Shown piece after piece: positions 9,678 to 18,081 of a stretch of DNA of 64,000 bases. Under the pieces are notes generated by a model that saw only the letters and a program-made list of their open reading frames with translations, was not told where the DNA came from and ran no database searches. The stretch is taken from contig CACCNI010000001.1 in NCBI GenBank assembly GCA_902547215.1, forward strand, positions 1-64,000, given 5' to 3'. Origin of the DNA: an uncultured Pelagibacteraceae bacterium (GTDB lineage: Bacteria > Pseudomonadota > Alphaproteobacteria > Pelagibacterales > Pelagibacteraceae). Position 1 is the first letter of the stretch. Each line of letters opens with the position of its first letter. The position numbers and the translations under genes are program-made.

Positions 9678-10475
9678 ATGATTGAAAAACCAAGAGCTAA
9701 AACCTTTACAAAAAACCCAATAATTGGGACCAAATTCACAATAGCTGTATCAAGTGCAAAAGGAGGAGTTGGCAAATCTACTTTTGCATCCAATATTGCT
9801 TTAGCTTTAAAAAAACAAGGATGTAGAGTTGGTTTACTAGACGCTGATATTTACGGTCCTTCATTACCAAAATTATTCGATATAGGAGATAAACCAGAAA
9901 GCGATGGTCAAAGATTAATTCCAATTTTAAAATATGATATTCAATGTATGTCTATCGGGTTTCTTACTGATGAACAAACCCCAATGATTTGGAGAGGTCC
10001 TATGGTTACGAGTGCGATTAAAACATTTACACAAAAGGTTGCTTGGAAAGATCTGGATTTTATTATTGTCGATATGCCACCTGGAACAGGGGATACCCAG
10101 CTTACATTTACACAAGAAGTGAAAATGGATGGAGTGATAATAATTTCAACACCGCAAGAGATAGCTTTGCAAGATGTTAAGAGAGGGATAAAAATGTTTG
10201 ACAAGCTCGGGACAAAAATAATCGGATTAATAGATAATATGAGTTTTTTTAAGGGGGATGATGGAAAAAAATACCATATATTTGGAGAAGGTGGAGTTAA
10301 AAAAACTGCTGAAGAATTCAGAAAAGATTTTTTGTGTGAAATACCTCTTGATCCTGAAGTAGGTAAACAAGGAGATAAAGGAATACCGATAGTTGAAAGC
10401 AATCCTGAAAATGAAGTATCTAAGATTTACTTGGAATTAGCATCCAAAATTAAATCCATTTATCTCAACTTATAG
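9678..10475 (+). CDS. mrp: Mrp/ApbC-type Fe-S cluster carrier ATPase
   Basis: P-loop ATPase of the Mrp/NBP35 class that helps deliver iron-sulfur clusters. The deviant Walker A AKGGVGKST is at residues 27-35, and DADIYGPSLP and DMPPGTGDTQLT are also family signatures. At 265 residues it lacks the N-terminal DUF59/MIP18 domain found in full-length Mrp (~360 residues). The CxxC pair usual in the C-terminal part is not visible: the region after DNMSFF reads KGDDGKKYHIFG. It may therefore be a reduced Mrp. Its 3' end overlaps the convergent VTC gene by 6 bases. Confidence 0.88.
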   Translation: MIEKPRAKTFTKNPIIGTKFTIAVSSAKGGVGKSTFASNIALALKKQGCRVGLLDADIYGPSLPKLFDIGDKPESDGQRLIPILKYDIQCMSIGFLTDEQTPMIWRGPMVTSAIKTFTQKVAWKDLDFIIVDMPPGTGDTQLTFTQEVKMDGVIIISTPQEIALQDVKRGIKMFDKLGTKIIGLIDNMSFFKGDDGKKYHIFGEGGVKKTAEEFRKDFLCEIPLDPEVGKQGDKGIPIVESNPENEVSKIYLELASKIKSIYLNL

Positions 10476-11129
10476 GTAATTAGAAATACCAAATAAATGT
10501 AAACCTCTTAAATATTTACTAAATCTTTTAGGATTAAAATTTGAATTTCGTATCAAATTTAATGCCAAATTCTTATTTTCTGGTTCAAACTTTATCTCGA
10601 TGACATTCATAAAATCCTTCATTATATTTTTTTTGAAAGATTTTTTATTTATCAATTTGTAGCTTATTTGACGATCATAGGTAATTCTAATTTTTTTCTG
10701 GTATACAAAATAAGATCTTAGATAACTGACATTCATTTTTGGTAGAAGATTGTTTAAACATAAATAGTTTAAAAAAAATTCATTCTCTTTCTTTTTAAGA
10801 AAATCATTTTTATTCGAAAATAAAAGATTTACATCTAACAAACTGTGATCAGATTTTAAAGAAAGTTTTTTACCTAAATTATCTTTTTTTATTTTAATTT
10901 CATAATTAAAATTTTTATCCTTATCATTGTACCACCTTATTCTGTATTTACGTCTATTTGAAATGCCAGCAAGATTATCTCTTGCTGTAGTAAAATTATC
11001 ATTATCATAATAAATACTGTTAATAAATCTATCCTTATATTGTTTTTGTATTTTACTTTTAAAATTAATCCAGTTGTCAAAATATAACTCAAAATTATTA
11101 TTTATTGGGATTTTAATTTCACTTCGCAT
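10470..11129 (-). CDS. VTC-domain (polyphosphate polymerase-like) protein
   Basis: A 219-residue protein without signal or membrane segments. It has the charged beta-barrel pattern of the VTC/CYTH-like fold: an N-terminal SEIKIPI strand, SIYYDN, the basic RRKYRIRWYN, YEIKIKK, and a late VIEIKFE. These match the bacterial VTC domain (PF09359-like). In yeast Vtc4 this domain makes polyphosphate from ATP. In bacteria such genes usually neighbour CotH and DUF4956 genes, exactly as here, and their role is not settled. Catalytic activity cannot be assumed. It starts 8 bases after the CotH gene ends. Confidence 0.78.
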   Translation of the reverse strand: MRSEIKIPINNNFELYFDNWINFKSKIQKQYKDRFINSIYYDNDNFTTARDNLAGISNRRKYRIRWYNDKDKNFNYEIKIKKDNLGKKLSLKSDHSLLDVNLLFSNKNDFLKKKENEFFLNYLCLNNLLPKMNVSYLRSYFVYQKKIRITYDRQISYKLINKKSFKKNIMKDFMNVIEIKFEPENKNLALNLIRNSNFNPKRFSKYLRGLHLFGISNYL

Positions 11130-11137
11130 GTTTAGAA

Positions 11138-13798
11138 TTAATTATAAAGTTTTTTTATATCAATAATTTTTCCTTTAACTTTATTATTGTCTAAAATTAA
11201 ATCACTTCCAATTTGTACTAAAGGTAAACCGCAAGATGAAAATTGATCAATTTCTAGGTAAGCGCTGTTAAAATAAGGTTTCTTTTGATAAACAGCAAAA
11301 TCATACAAGTTACATTTTGAAACTTTGATATTGCTTCCATAGACTTTACTTGAGTCCTTACTTGCAATACCTATACCTGATGATGAAATCTGTAAATTAT
11401 TTATCTTCAGATTTGATTGTTCTCCAGCTGATATTGCTTTATCAAAAACATTTTTTGCATTTATATCTTTAAGATAAACATCTGAACCAGAAAGATCTAT
11501 TGCATCTCCCCCAACTTTATCAAAAGTTGTGTTAGTTATCTCACCATTTCCAAAATCAATATCAATTGCATCAGAAATAGTGTTGTTAACTTTAGATGAT
11601 GAAACCTTAAATTCTGATTTTACAAAATTTATTGCATCCTCAGAAACCGAATTGCTTATAACGCTATTCGAAATTTTAACTTTAGATTTTATAAAATTTA
11701 ACCCACCTGTTAATTGTATCCTTCCATTATCGAAATAAGAAAAATTAGAAACTTTCACAAAATTTAAATTGGAATAGTTGTTATCCTTAGCATTAGAATT
11801 GACATAGATACCTTTCCAAACTTCTTCAGGATTAAATGATGTAATCGTAATTGGATAATTTTCAGTTCCATCCATTTTAATTGATCCGCCCTCTACCAAA
11901 ATATATGATTGCTTAGACATCCTTAAAGTTGAACCTTTTTTTATTAAAAAGTCATATCCACTTGGAATTATTATTGGATCATTAATTATGTGTGTTCCTT
12001 CATCTAAAACGTAATTTTTGCCCTTAATAGAAATTTTAAGATTTTTTATATCATTAACATTCTTGAAGAATTCGTTTTTTTTAAACATACGCTTTTCGAT
12101 TTTTTCCTCAACAGAGTTTATTCTATTTGATTGATCTAAATATTTAATCTCTAATGAATCATAATTCTTATTTTTTAGATCGACGTTTATTTTTTTAAAA
12201 TTTAAATTTTCGTAGGTACTAGGTTTTAAAATGGAACTTGACTGACTAATGTCAATTACCCTCTTGCAGTTTATCTTACATTGAGAAATATTTTCAAATA
12301 CCAGTTTATCTAAACGTAAAATTTCGCTTGTTAAATTATTCAAAAAAATTGTTCCATCATCAAAAACACGAAAATGTATCTTTTTAATATTAAGATTTTT
12401 TGTGTTCAGTGTATTGAATTCTCTCTTTGTTATTTTTAGATTATTATCTTGAAGATTTTGAAAAATATTACTTTTTTCCCTATAAATATATTCAATATTT
12501 TTTCTTATAAGATCGAGATCAACTAAATTTTGACAATTCTTTCCAAAATCTTGGCAGGCTAGAACAAATTTTTTTTCAATTTTTTCAAAATTATTTCTAT
12601 ATTCATTAATTATTTGAAAATACTTTTTTTGAAACTCTTTTGTTTGAAAGAAATTTTTATAAAGAATATTATAATTATTCATGAATTCTCTCATTTTTTT
12701 TTGACTGGCAATATTTGATCTAGTTGTGTCAGTAAGTATTGGTTCTATTTTAAGATTATAGGGGTTGATATAATATCTAGAATTTGTAGGCAATCTGCTA
12801 TGGTGGTCGCCAAACATAGATGTTATTGCAACTATTTTTGCAATTAAGTTTACATCAACATGATCTTTTATTTTTTCAAAATATCTATCATCCTGAAGTG
12901 CAACTGTTTCCTGAATATTCTTAAAAATACTTAATAAATTTAGATTCGTTTTTTGCCTAGGAATATTTGTCTTTTTAAAAATTCTTTTTTCATTATAAAC
13001 TTTTGTTTCTAATTTGCCTTGCCACCTGATTATATCATCTACATTTTCTAGAGTTCGATTGGCTATCGTTTTTATTGTAAAATCGTTTTCATTTGTCATT
13101 TTAAATATTGGTGCCTCTTTTAACTGATTGTGAGCATAAAAAGAGTCTGAAAACTGTTCTTCTAAAAGCATTATTCCCCAATTTTCTCCATTAAAATTAA
13201 CTTTAACTGTTTCATATCTTGGGGTTAAAATTTTATTTTCTCTAAAAATTTCTGAAATAACAAAATAATTAGGATAATCTCTTTCTCTGTGCACTGAAAT
13301 TGAAAATTCATTAAACCCTAAAATTGTTCTATTCTTATTTAGTTTAATTCTTAAACTCCACTGTTTGATATTACCCCAATGTTGTTTTAAATCACCTTTA
13401 AGTCTAGCTGTTGCTTTATATTCTTTACCTTGAAATAATAAATTTATTTTTACTTTTTGAGGATCTACCAATTTATTTAGATAAAGAGCTTTACTTCTGT
13501 CTTTTTTTAATTTCTCTAATTCTGAAAAATTGATATCAATTTTAATTTTTTCAAATTCTTTTTTTCTAAAAATTTTATTCTCAATTCCATAAAATAACTT
13601 AATTGAATAGTCAATTATTCTGTTTTCGTGAACAGGCTTTGATCTTAAAAGTATAGGCTGAGATAAAAAAATTCTCAAAGACTGTTCTAAATCTCCTTTC
13701 AAACCAGGTGTAATTTTAATTAAAAAAAATAGTAAAAAAATAAAAAGTGTTAGTAATAAAAAAAAAGTATTATTTTTTTTTTGTTTGAAAATTCTCAA
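11138..13798 (-). CDS. CotH-family protein with C-terminal right-handed beta-helix
   Basis: Large predicted exported or membrane-anchored protein of 886 residues, with one N-terminal hydrophobic helix (about residues 12-28). Residues ~80-420 resemble the CotH kinase fold: KATARLKGDLKQHW, SLRIKL, ENWGIMLLEEQFS, and an acidic region with GDHHSR and ILTDTTRSN, where CotH kinases hold catalytic residues. From ~600 to 860 there are repeating short strands rich in N, S, D and I (e.g. EITNTTFDKVGGDAIDLSGS), typical of a parallel beta-helix. It sits between VTC and DUF4956 genes. A surface or cell-wall modifying role is an inference; the substrate is unknown. Confidence 0.75.
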   Translation of the reverse strand: MRIFKQKKNNTFFLLLTLFIFLLFFLIKITPGLKGDLEQSLRIFLSQPILLRSKPVHENRIIDYSIKLFYGIENKIFRKKEFEKIKIDINFSELEKLKKDRSKALYLNKLVDPQKVKINLLFQGKEYKATARLKGDLKQHWGNIKQWSLRIKLNKNRTILGFNEFSISVHRERDYPNYFVISEIFRENKILTPRYETVKVNFNGENWGIMLLEEQFSDSFYAHNQLKEAPIFKMTNENDFTIKTIANRTLENVDDIIRWQGKLETKVYNEKRIFKKTNIPRQKTNLNLLSIFKNIQETVALQDDRYFEKIKDHVDVNLIAKIVAITSMFGDHHSRLPTNSRYYINPYNLKIEPILTDTTRSNIASQKKMREFMNNYNILYKNFFQTKEFQKKYFQIINEYRNNFEKIEKKFVLACQDFGKNCQNLVDLDLIRKNIEYIYREKSNIFQNLQDNNLKITKREFNTLNTKNLNIKKIHFRVFDDGTIFLNNLTSEILRLDKLVFENISQCKINCKRVIDISQSSSILKPSTYENLNFKKINVDLKNKNYDSLEIKYLDQSNRINSVEEKIEKRMFKKNEFFKNVNDIKNLKISIKGKNYVLDEGTHIINDPIIIPSGYDFLIKKGSTLRMSKQSYILVEGGSIKMDGTENYPITITSFNPEEVWKGIYVNSNAKDNNYSNLNFVKVSNFSYFDNGRIQLTGGLNFIKSKVKISNSVISNSVSEDAINFVKSEFKVSSSKVNNTISDAIDIDFGNGEITNTTFDKVGGDAIDLSGSDVYLKDINAKNVFDKAISAGEQSNLKINNLQISSSGIGIASKDSSKVYGSNIKVSKCNLYDFAVYQKKPYFNSAYLEIDQFSSCGLPLVQIGSDLILDNNKVKGKIIDIKKLYN

Positions 13799-13803
13799 TT
13801 TGT

Positions 13804-14487
13804 TTAATCTACAATTTTATTTTCATAAAAAGAATAATTTAAATTATCAAATTTTTTATTTAAATTATCCATTAAAAGTTTAATATTTTTCTCATTTCCA
13901 AATGAAACTTTATAATAAAGTGTAATATTATTTTTTTCTTTTTCAATTTTTGCTAGGTTTGCTTCAAGACAATTTTTTTTTAGGTGCTCTAAAATTTTAT
14001 CAAAATAGTCTTGATTTTTGTCTAAATCGCATTCTATTATTAAGTTAAATTCATTTGTAATTAGATTTTTTCTTGAAGATAAAAAAAACCAAATAATCAA
14101 AATTAAAATTAAAAAAATAATGCTTGTTGTATAAATTTGAAGTGCTCCATATCCAATACCAAGTGCTATTGCAAAAAATAAGAACGCTAAATCTTCTGGC
14201 TCTTTTACTGGAGTTCTAAATCTTATGACCGATAAAGCTCCAACCAAGCCAAGTGATAACGCTAACGATGATTTTACAATTAGAATCACTAAGAAAGTAA
14301 TGTTACTTAAAAGCGGAATTATTGCTGAGACTTGAACTTTTGAAGATAATGCATTTGATTTAGTTTTGTAAACATACATTAATATAAATGAAGAAATGAT
14401 ACAAAAAAATAAACTCAGTATAACTATTAGATAATCTGTTTCGCCTACAGTTTCTAAAGATCTTGACAGTTTATTTGTTATATCCAT
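13804..14487 (-). CDS. DUF4956 membrane protein
   Basis: A 227-residue protein with about four membrane helices in its first 140 residues, a conserved loop GLVGALSVIRFRTPVKEPEDLAF (~80-102) and a soluble C-terminal domain. The RFRTPVKEPEDLA loop is the hallmark of DUF4956. The family commonly accompanies VTC-domain and CotH genes and has no firmly established function. It is separated from the CotH gene by only 5 bases, so the three genes form one operon. It could anchor the VTC and CotH partners at the inner membrane (inference). Confidence 0.82.
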   Translation of the reverse strand: MDITNKLSRSLETVGETDYLIVILSLFFCIISSFILMYVYKTKSNALSSKVQVSAIIPLLSNITFLVILIVKSSLALSLGLVGALSVIRFRTPVKEPEDLAFLFFAIALGIGYGALQIYTTSIIFLILILIIWFFLSSRKNLITNEFNLIIECDLDKNQDYFDKILEHLKKNCLEANLAKIEKEKNNITLYYKVSFGNEKNIKLLMDNLNKKFDNLNYSFYENKIVD

Positions 14488-14580
14488 AGTGGCCTAATTC
14501 TTAAATTCTTAATGTTGAATTTTAAATTATTTTTTCTTTTAAATCAAATCCCCCGATGGATATCTCTAAACTCAAAAAAA

Positions 14581-15330
14581 TTATTTATATTTGTAAATTT
14601 TTTTTTTGTAAATTTTAGATTTTGCCAAAACATAATATAACATTTCAATAAAATTTGACATCAAATAAATAAAGCCATTATAATAATTACATGAATTTAC
14701 TTTATCACCATAATCAGCTGAAATACTTATTTCTCCATATTTTAAGTCAAAAAATTTAGTCATCAAAATTATTTGAAAAGAAAATAAATAATTGTTTGAA
14801 CAATCCTCAAATTGAACTTTGTTGTAAAAACTTCTGCCAAAAATTTTGAATCCTGTATGAAACTCAGTCAATTTTATAGAAAAAAGTTTACTTGTTAGGC
14901 TGCTCATGAACTTATTTGAAAGATATCTTAAAAAAGGCATTCCTTCTTCCTTATAAGGATTTTTGTTTACAAATCTTGATCCAATAATCAATGCATAATC
15001 TTGATCTAAAAAATCTTTTGCTTTCAAAATTAAATTTGGATCATATTGATTGTCAGCATGAATTTCTAAAACATAATCGGCACCATCCTCAAAAGCAGTT
15101 TTAATTGCTTTTTTTAAGTTTCCACCATGACCTAAATTAGTTTGATTCTTTGCTGCTTGCCAATCAAACTTTTTTGCAATTTCATATGAATTGTCTGTTG
15201 AGTTGTCATCAAAAAAATATATTTTATCAAATAGCTCTTTATCAATTCTCTCGTAAAGGTCTTTTATAGTTGATTCACTATTATAACAAATTACTACACC
15301 GTAAATTTTTTTATTAGAAATTTTGTTCAT
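14581..15330 (-). CDS. GT2 glycosyltransferase, dolichol-phosphate mannosyltransferase-like
   Basis: A 249-residue GT-A enzyme with a Rossmann-type start (GVVICYNSESTIKDLYE), FFDDNSTDNSYEIA and the metal-binding region EIHADNQYDP (a DxN variant of DxD), then FHTGFKIFGRSFY. The pattern is that of polyprenyl-phosphate glycosyltransferases that feed a sugar to membrane glycosyltransferases. The gene immediately upstream in transcription encodes a polytopic membrane protein and abuts it with one base between. The pair could make and use a lipid-linked sugar, but the sugar cannot be read from sequence. Confidence 0.82.
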   Translation of the reverse strand: MNKISNKKIYGVVICYNSESTIKDLYERIDKELFDKIYFFDDNSTDNSYEIAKKFDWQAAKNQTNLGHGGNLKKAIKTAFEDGADYVLEIHADNQYDPNLILKAKDFLDQDYALIIGSRFVNKNPYKEEGMPFLRYLSNKFMSSLTSKLFSIKLTEFHTGFKIFGRSFYNKVQFEDCSNNYLFSFQIILMTKFFDLKYGEISISADYGDKVNSCNYYNGFIYLMSNFIEMLYYVLAKSKIYKKKIYKYK

Positions 15331-15331
15331 C

Positions 15332-16471
15332 TTATAGATTAGTACACTCTGTCATATTTGGTAAAGGTGTAAAATATTTAAATTCAAAAATTCCAATAGT
15401 TAAAGAAATTAAAATAAAAAAACCAAATATAAATTTAAATAAATGGTTATTTTCTAATTGAAAAAGCCTTATAAACAAAGTTAATAATATAATTCCTGGT
15501 ATGACCGCATATCTTCCGCCTACAAAATTTGGATACAATGATCCAACTAAAACAAAACCCGAATGTAATATAAATGAGGCAATGATAAGTATAGTTATAT
15601 TGTCTTTTTTTTTTTGAAAAATTTTAAAAGCAAAAAACAAAGAAAAAATTAGTATTAAAATTAAAGCAATTAAAATTGTATCATTACCAGTTAGATTAAA
15701 TTTATTATAAAAAAATTTAGGGATAGAACTTCCAAAAAAAGGTCTAACTAAAATATTATAAGAAAAACTCTCAATTTTATTAATATTAAATGAAAATCTA
15801 TCTGCGTTGTTAGAGGAAAAAATGAAAATGAAAATATTGATTATTAGGGGAAACAAGGAGCATAGAAAATTAAGAAAATTATCTTTTTTTTTTTCTAGTA
15901 TAAACTTTAATAGAAATATTGGAGCAATCACACTTGCATAGATACTACTTAATCCACTAAAAATAATAATAGATCTGTACAGTTTCTTTTTAAAGTTTTC
16001 TAAAACAGTAAAATCTTGAAAAATTAACACGAAACTAAGTATTCCAAAATATGCTTTTATGTGGGCCGGTGTGAGCCATATTTCAGGTGTCATTGGAGGA
16101 GACAATAAAATAAAAAAAATTAATAAAATTTTATAACCTTTGTTATAAAAAAAAATCGATTTAGAAAAATAGATATAAGTAAAAATTAATAAATAAATAA
16201 TTGATGTAAGATAGGTGCTAATTTTTTGAGAAAAAGTTGGAAAATAAGTTGCTAATTTAGTAATTATATTTCGAGTAAATTCGAAATAACCTCCATAATC
16301 ATAAATATATAAAATTGATGTTAAAAAATTATTTTGCAAAGAATATTCATAAAAAGAATCTTGTTTTATTTGCCAATATCCTTGATCAATAAATATACAA
16401 GGTGCTCTAAAAAAAATTAAAAAAACCAATATTAAAAAAAAAGAAGGAAAAAAAAGTTTATTTTTCAACAT
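15332..16471 (-). CDS. Polytopic membrane protein, possibly a lipid-sugar-dependent glycosyltransferase
   Basis: A 379-residue, very hydrophobic protein with roughly nine to eleven membrane helices, starting LFFPSFFLILVFLIFF. No family-specific motif is recognisable. A short loop after the first helix holds RAPCIFIDQGYWQ, and a later loop NFVGGRYAVIPG. The layout (first-helix-to-loop acidic residue, many helices, coupling to a GT2 enzyme) recalls GT-C type transferases, but that is inference only. It lies between thyX (19 bases upstream) and the GT2 gene (1 base downstream). Confidence 0.6.
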   Translation of the reverse strand: MLKNKLFFPSFFLILVFLIFFRAPCIFIDQGYWQIKQDSFYEYSLQNNFLTSILYIYDYGGYFEFTRNIITKLATYFPTFSQKISTYLTSIIYLLIFTYIYFSKSIFFYNKGYKILLIFFILLSPPMTPEIWLTPAHIKAYFGILSFVLIFQDFTVLENFKKKLYRSIIIFSGLSSIYASVIAPIFLLKFILEKKKDNFLNFLCSLFPLIINIFIFIFSSNNADRFSFNINKIESFSYNILVRPFFGSSIPKFFYNKFNLTGNDTILIALILILIFSLFFAFKIFQKKKDNITILIIASFILHSGFVLVGSLYPNFVGGRYAVIPGIILLTLFIRLFQLENNHLFKFIFGFFILISLTIGIFEFKYFTPLPNMTECTNL

Positions 16472-16489
16472 AGAATTTTCTTTCTTTTA

Positions 16490-17437
16490 TTAAACTAATT
16501 TTTCGTGCATTTCGAAAGCTGACATTAGTTCATTCCACTCCCTTTTAGATAGCCCAGAATTTTCTATATCGACCTTTTCCCCTTTGATCAATTTTTGAAT
16601 TAAAATTTTACCTTTTGATGAAACTTCAGTTCCTCCAACTCTATAATCTAAAAAGGCATCATAAGTAATTGGTACCCAACTTTTTAAAGTATCAAGCATT
16701 GCGTCAGCATACGCTCTTATTTCATATTGTGCATGGCTATCTGCTCTCAATCTTAAAAAATTCATTAAATTTAAAAGATCAGTTTTCCAGTACCATTGAG
16801 TATAAGTATTAAGTGTTAAATTCATTCTAGCTAATTCTCTTGCAAGACCAGGTTCTTTCTCATCGACAACTGATCCATCATATCTTTCATTAAGCATTGT
16901 TTCATAATTATCATAAGTTCTTTCTGCATCATCCTTTAATAATGATAAAACTTTATTTGCCTGTTCTCCCTCAAGAACCTCTCCTCTGCCCTGTCTATTA
17001 TTTTTTGATTGAGCTGCTAAATGTTCTTTTTTTGGTAAATAAAATTCCTTATCCAAAATTGAGTATCTGGCTGAATACTCATTTACATTTGCAGTTCTGT
17101 GCCTAATCCATTGTCTAGCAATAAAAATTGGTAATTTAACATGATATTTTATTTCGCACATTTCAAATGGTGTGCTATGCCAGTGCCTCATTAAATATTT
17201 TATTAAACCACTGTCAGTAGAAACTTGTTTAGTTCCCTTACCATAAGATACTCGAGCGGCTTGAACAATAGATGTATCATTACCCATGTAATCTATTACT
17301 CTTATGAAACCGTGATCTAAGATTGGTATTGCTTCATATAAAATTTTTTCTAAATTAGGAGCTGTTACTCTTTTTGTTTCATTTTTTTGGGATTGAAGAT
17401 CACGGATTTCTTGAGTTTGTTCTTTAGTTAGTTTCAT
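16490..17437 (-). CDS. thyX: FAD-dependent thymidylate synthase
   Basis: Makes dTMP from dUMP using reduced FAD, replacing ThyA. The ThyX signature [11 protein letters not shown] is present (RHR-x7-S). I chose the ATG at 17437, giving 315 residues beginning [11 protein letters not shown]. The longer frame up to 17560 would run antisense through the acceptor end of the tmRNA gene and adds residues unlike the family. The core ends in a normal C-terminal extension (MHEKLV). The tmRNA gene is divergent, and its likely promoter lies just before this start codon. ThyX use is typical of streamlined marine alphaproteobacteria. Confidence 0.95.
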   Translation of the reverse strand: MKLTKEQTQEIRDLQSQKNETKRVTAPNLEKILYEAIPILDHGFIRVIDYMGNDTSIVQAARVSYGKGTKQVSTDSGLIKYLMRHWHSTPFEMCEIKYHVKLPIFIARQWIRHRTANVNEYSARYSILDKEFYLPKKEHLAAQSKNNRQGRGEVLEGEQANKVLSLLKDDAERTYDNYETMLNERYDGSVVDEKEPGLARELARMNLTLNTYTQWYWKTDLLNLMNFLRLRADSHAQYEIRAYADAMLDTLKSWVPITYDAFLDYRVGGTEVSSKGKILIQKLIKGEKVDIENSGLSKREWNELMSAFEMHEKLV

Positions 17438-17445
17438 GAATTTTA

Positions 17446-17473
17446 TTGAATCTTTATATATAACTTTTATATT
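17446..17473 (+). promoter_or_regulatory. Likely sigma70 promoter of the tmRNA gene
   Basis: A -35 box TTGAAT (17446-17451) and a -10 box TATATT (17468-17473) are separated by 16 bases. Transcription would start near 17480, just before the tmRNA acceptor piece. It sits between the divergent thyX start and tmRNA. Read by eye, without scoring. Confidence 0.55.
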
Positions 17474-17652
17474 AATCGTGTTGGTTTTCCAACTATGACG
17501 ATAAACGAATTTCGTAATAAACATTACGGACGTGGGGGCAGTACCCACCACCTCCACCATTTACAACTTACGGGGGTGAACTAGGATCGACGGATGTCTA
17601 AAGGCTATTTTTTCGTTCGGGATTGTTCCACCGTAACGGGCTATTTATAATT

Positions 17653-17682
17653 GCAAATGATAAATTTGCTCTTGCTGCTTAA
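17653..17682 (+). other. tmRNA proteolysis-tag reading frame (ANDKFALAA)
   Basis: Resume codon GCA followed by codons for N D K F A L A A and a TAA stop. With the alanine carried by tmRNA itself the tag would be AANDKFALAA. The C-terminal ALAA is a ClpXP-type degron. The tag is short: many alphaproteobacterial tags have around 12-14 residues. The frame is inside the coding piece at the expected position after the first pseudoknot. Confidence 0.88.
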
Positions 17683-17711
17683 TTAATTTATTAATTAAGT
17701 AACGGGGTTTT

Positions 17712-17737
17712 GGGGCACCTGGCAACAGAACGCCCCT
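17712..17737 (+). repeat. 26-bp direct repeat, copy 1 (tmRNA 3' end; putative attL)
   Basis: Begins GGGGCACCTGGC and ends AACGCCCCT. It is the authentic 3' end of the tmRNA coding piece and is identical over 26 bases to 19413-19438. Unlike copies 2 and 3 it is not followed by a T-tract but by TAAGCAG. That is expected if an element recombined in here and displaced the original terminator tail. Confidence 0.85.
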
Positions 17738-17790
17738 AAGCAGATTCGAATTTCACACACTACGCAACACTTTTAGAAAAAAAAATAATA

Positions 17791-17810
17791 ATGGGCGTCC
17801 TATGGGCGTC
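17791..17810 (+). repeat. Two 9-bp repeats ATGGGCGTC at 11-base period (putative integrase arm sites, left)
   Basis: Copies at 17791-17799 and 17802-17810, starting 54 bases inside the left att copy, in a G-rich patch that stands out from the AT-rich surroundings. Similar TGGCGT repeats with the same 11-base spacing occur at 19335-19351 near the other end. Confidence 0.6.
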
Positions 17811-17863
17811 ACAGTGGTGGTAAAAATCTTTACATTGTTGCCAAAATTTATTAATTTTTTTGT

Positions 17864-18064
17864 ATGGTAAAGAAAAAAAGTGGAAATCTTGGTAATAAAT
17901 TTGCAAGTATTGGCTTAATTGCTCTTGGGCTATTATTCTTCTTAGGGGGTTTATCTGTTGTCGGCTCAGGTTCTCAATCTGAAACAATTACATTTATTTT
18001 AATTGGTTTAATAATGGTTGTTTTAGGTGGTATATTATTCAAAAAATCTTTTTTGAATAAATAA
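17864..18064 (+). CDS. Small two-helix membrane protein, unknown
   Basis: A 66-residue protein starting MVKKKSGNLG with a basic N-terminus and two hydrophobic segments rich in Gly and Leu (about 14-32 and 43-58). The linker is VGSGSQSET and the end is basic (FKKSFLNK). No family is recognised. It is the only plus-strand gene in cargo segment 1 and ends 17 bases from the convergent secreted-protein gene. A real gene is likely from the clean membrane pattern and the positive-inside ends, but no homologue is known to me. Confidence 0.6.
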   Translation: MVKKKSGNLGNKFASIGLIALGLLFFLGGLSVVGSGSQSETITFILIGLIMVVLGGILFKKSFLNK

Positions 18065-18081
18065 AAAATCTACTGACCTTG

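Larger units (their letters stand above)
17480..17737 (+). ncRNA. ssrA: Transfer-messenger RNA, circularly permuted two-piece type
   Basis: Rescues stalled ribosomes. The acceptor (3') piece comes first, as in other alphaproteobacteria: T-stem GTGGG/CCCAC (17532-17536 and 17544-17548), acceptor strand CACCTCC (17549-17555), then ACCA ending at 17559. After a 12-base spacer the coding (5') piece starts with GGGGGTG (17572-17578), which pairs with the acceptor strand allowing one G-U, and continues into the conserved GGATCGACGG. The tag frame is at 17653-17682. The 3' end of the coding piece closes as a GGGGC/GCCCC hairpin at 17712-17736. The T-loop reads GGCAGTA instead of TTCRANY. The left boundary is approximate. 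The final 26 bases recur downstream (see repeats). Confidence 0.9.

Noticed and set aside
9941-10402. 153-codon minus-strand open frame within mrp
   Set aside because: It is a frame shadow of a well-supported P-loop ATPase gene.
17438-17560. N-terminal extension of thyX by 41 codons
   Set aside because: It lies antisense to the tmRNA acceptor piece, has no ThyX similarity, and a good start (MKLTKEQT) exists at 17437.
17760-17987. Minus-strand 75-codon open frame opposite the small membrane protein, a possible integrase remnant
   Set aside because: It overlaps the plus-strand membrane protein gene and the arm-like repeats, and shows no integrase residues (no R-H-R-Y pattern).
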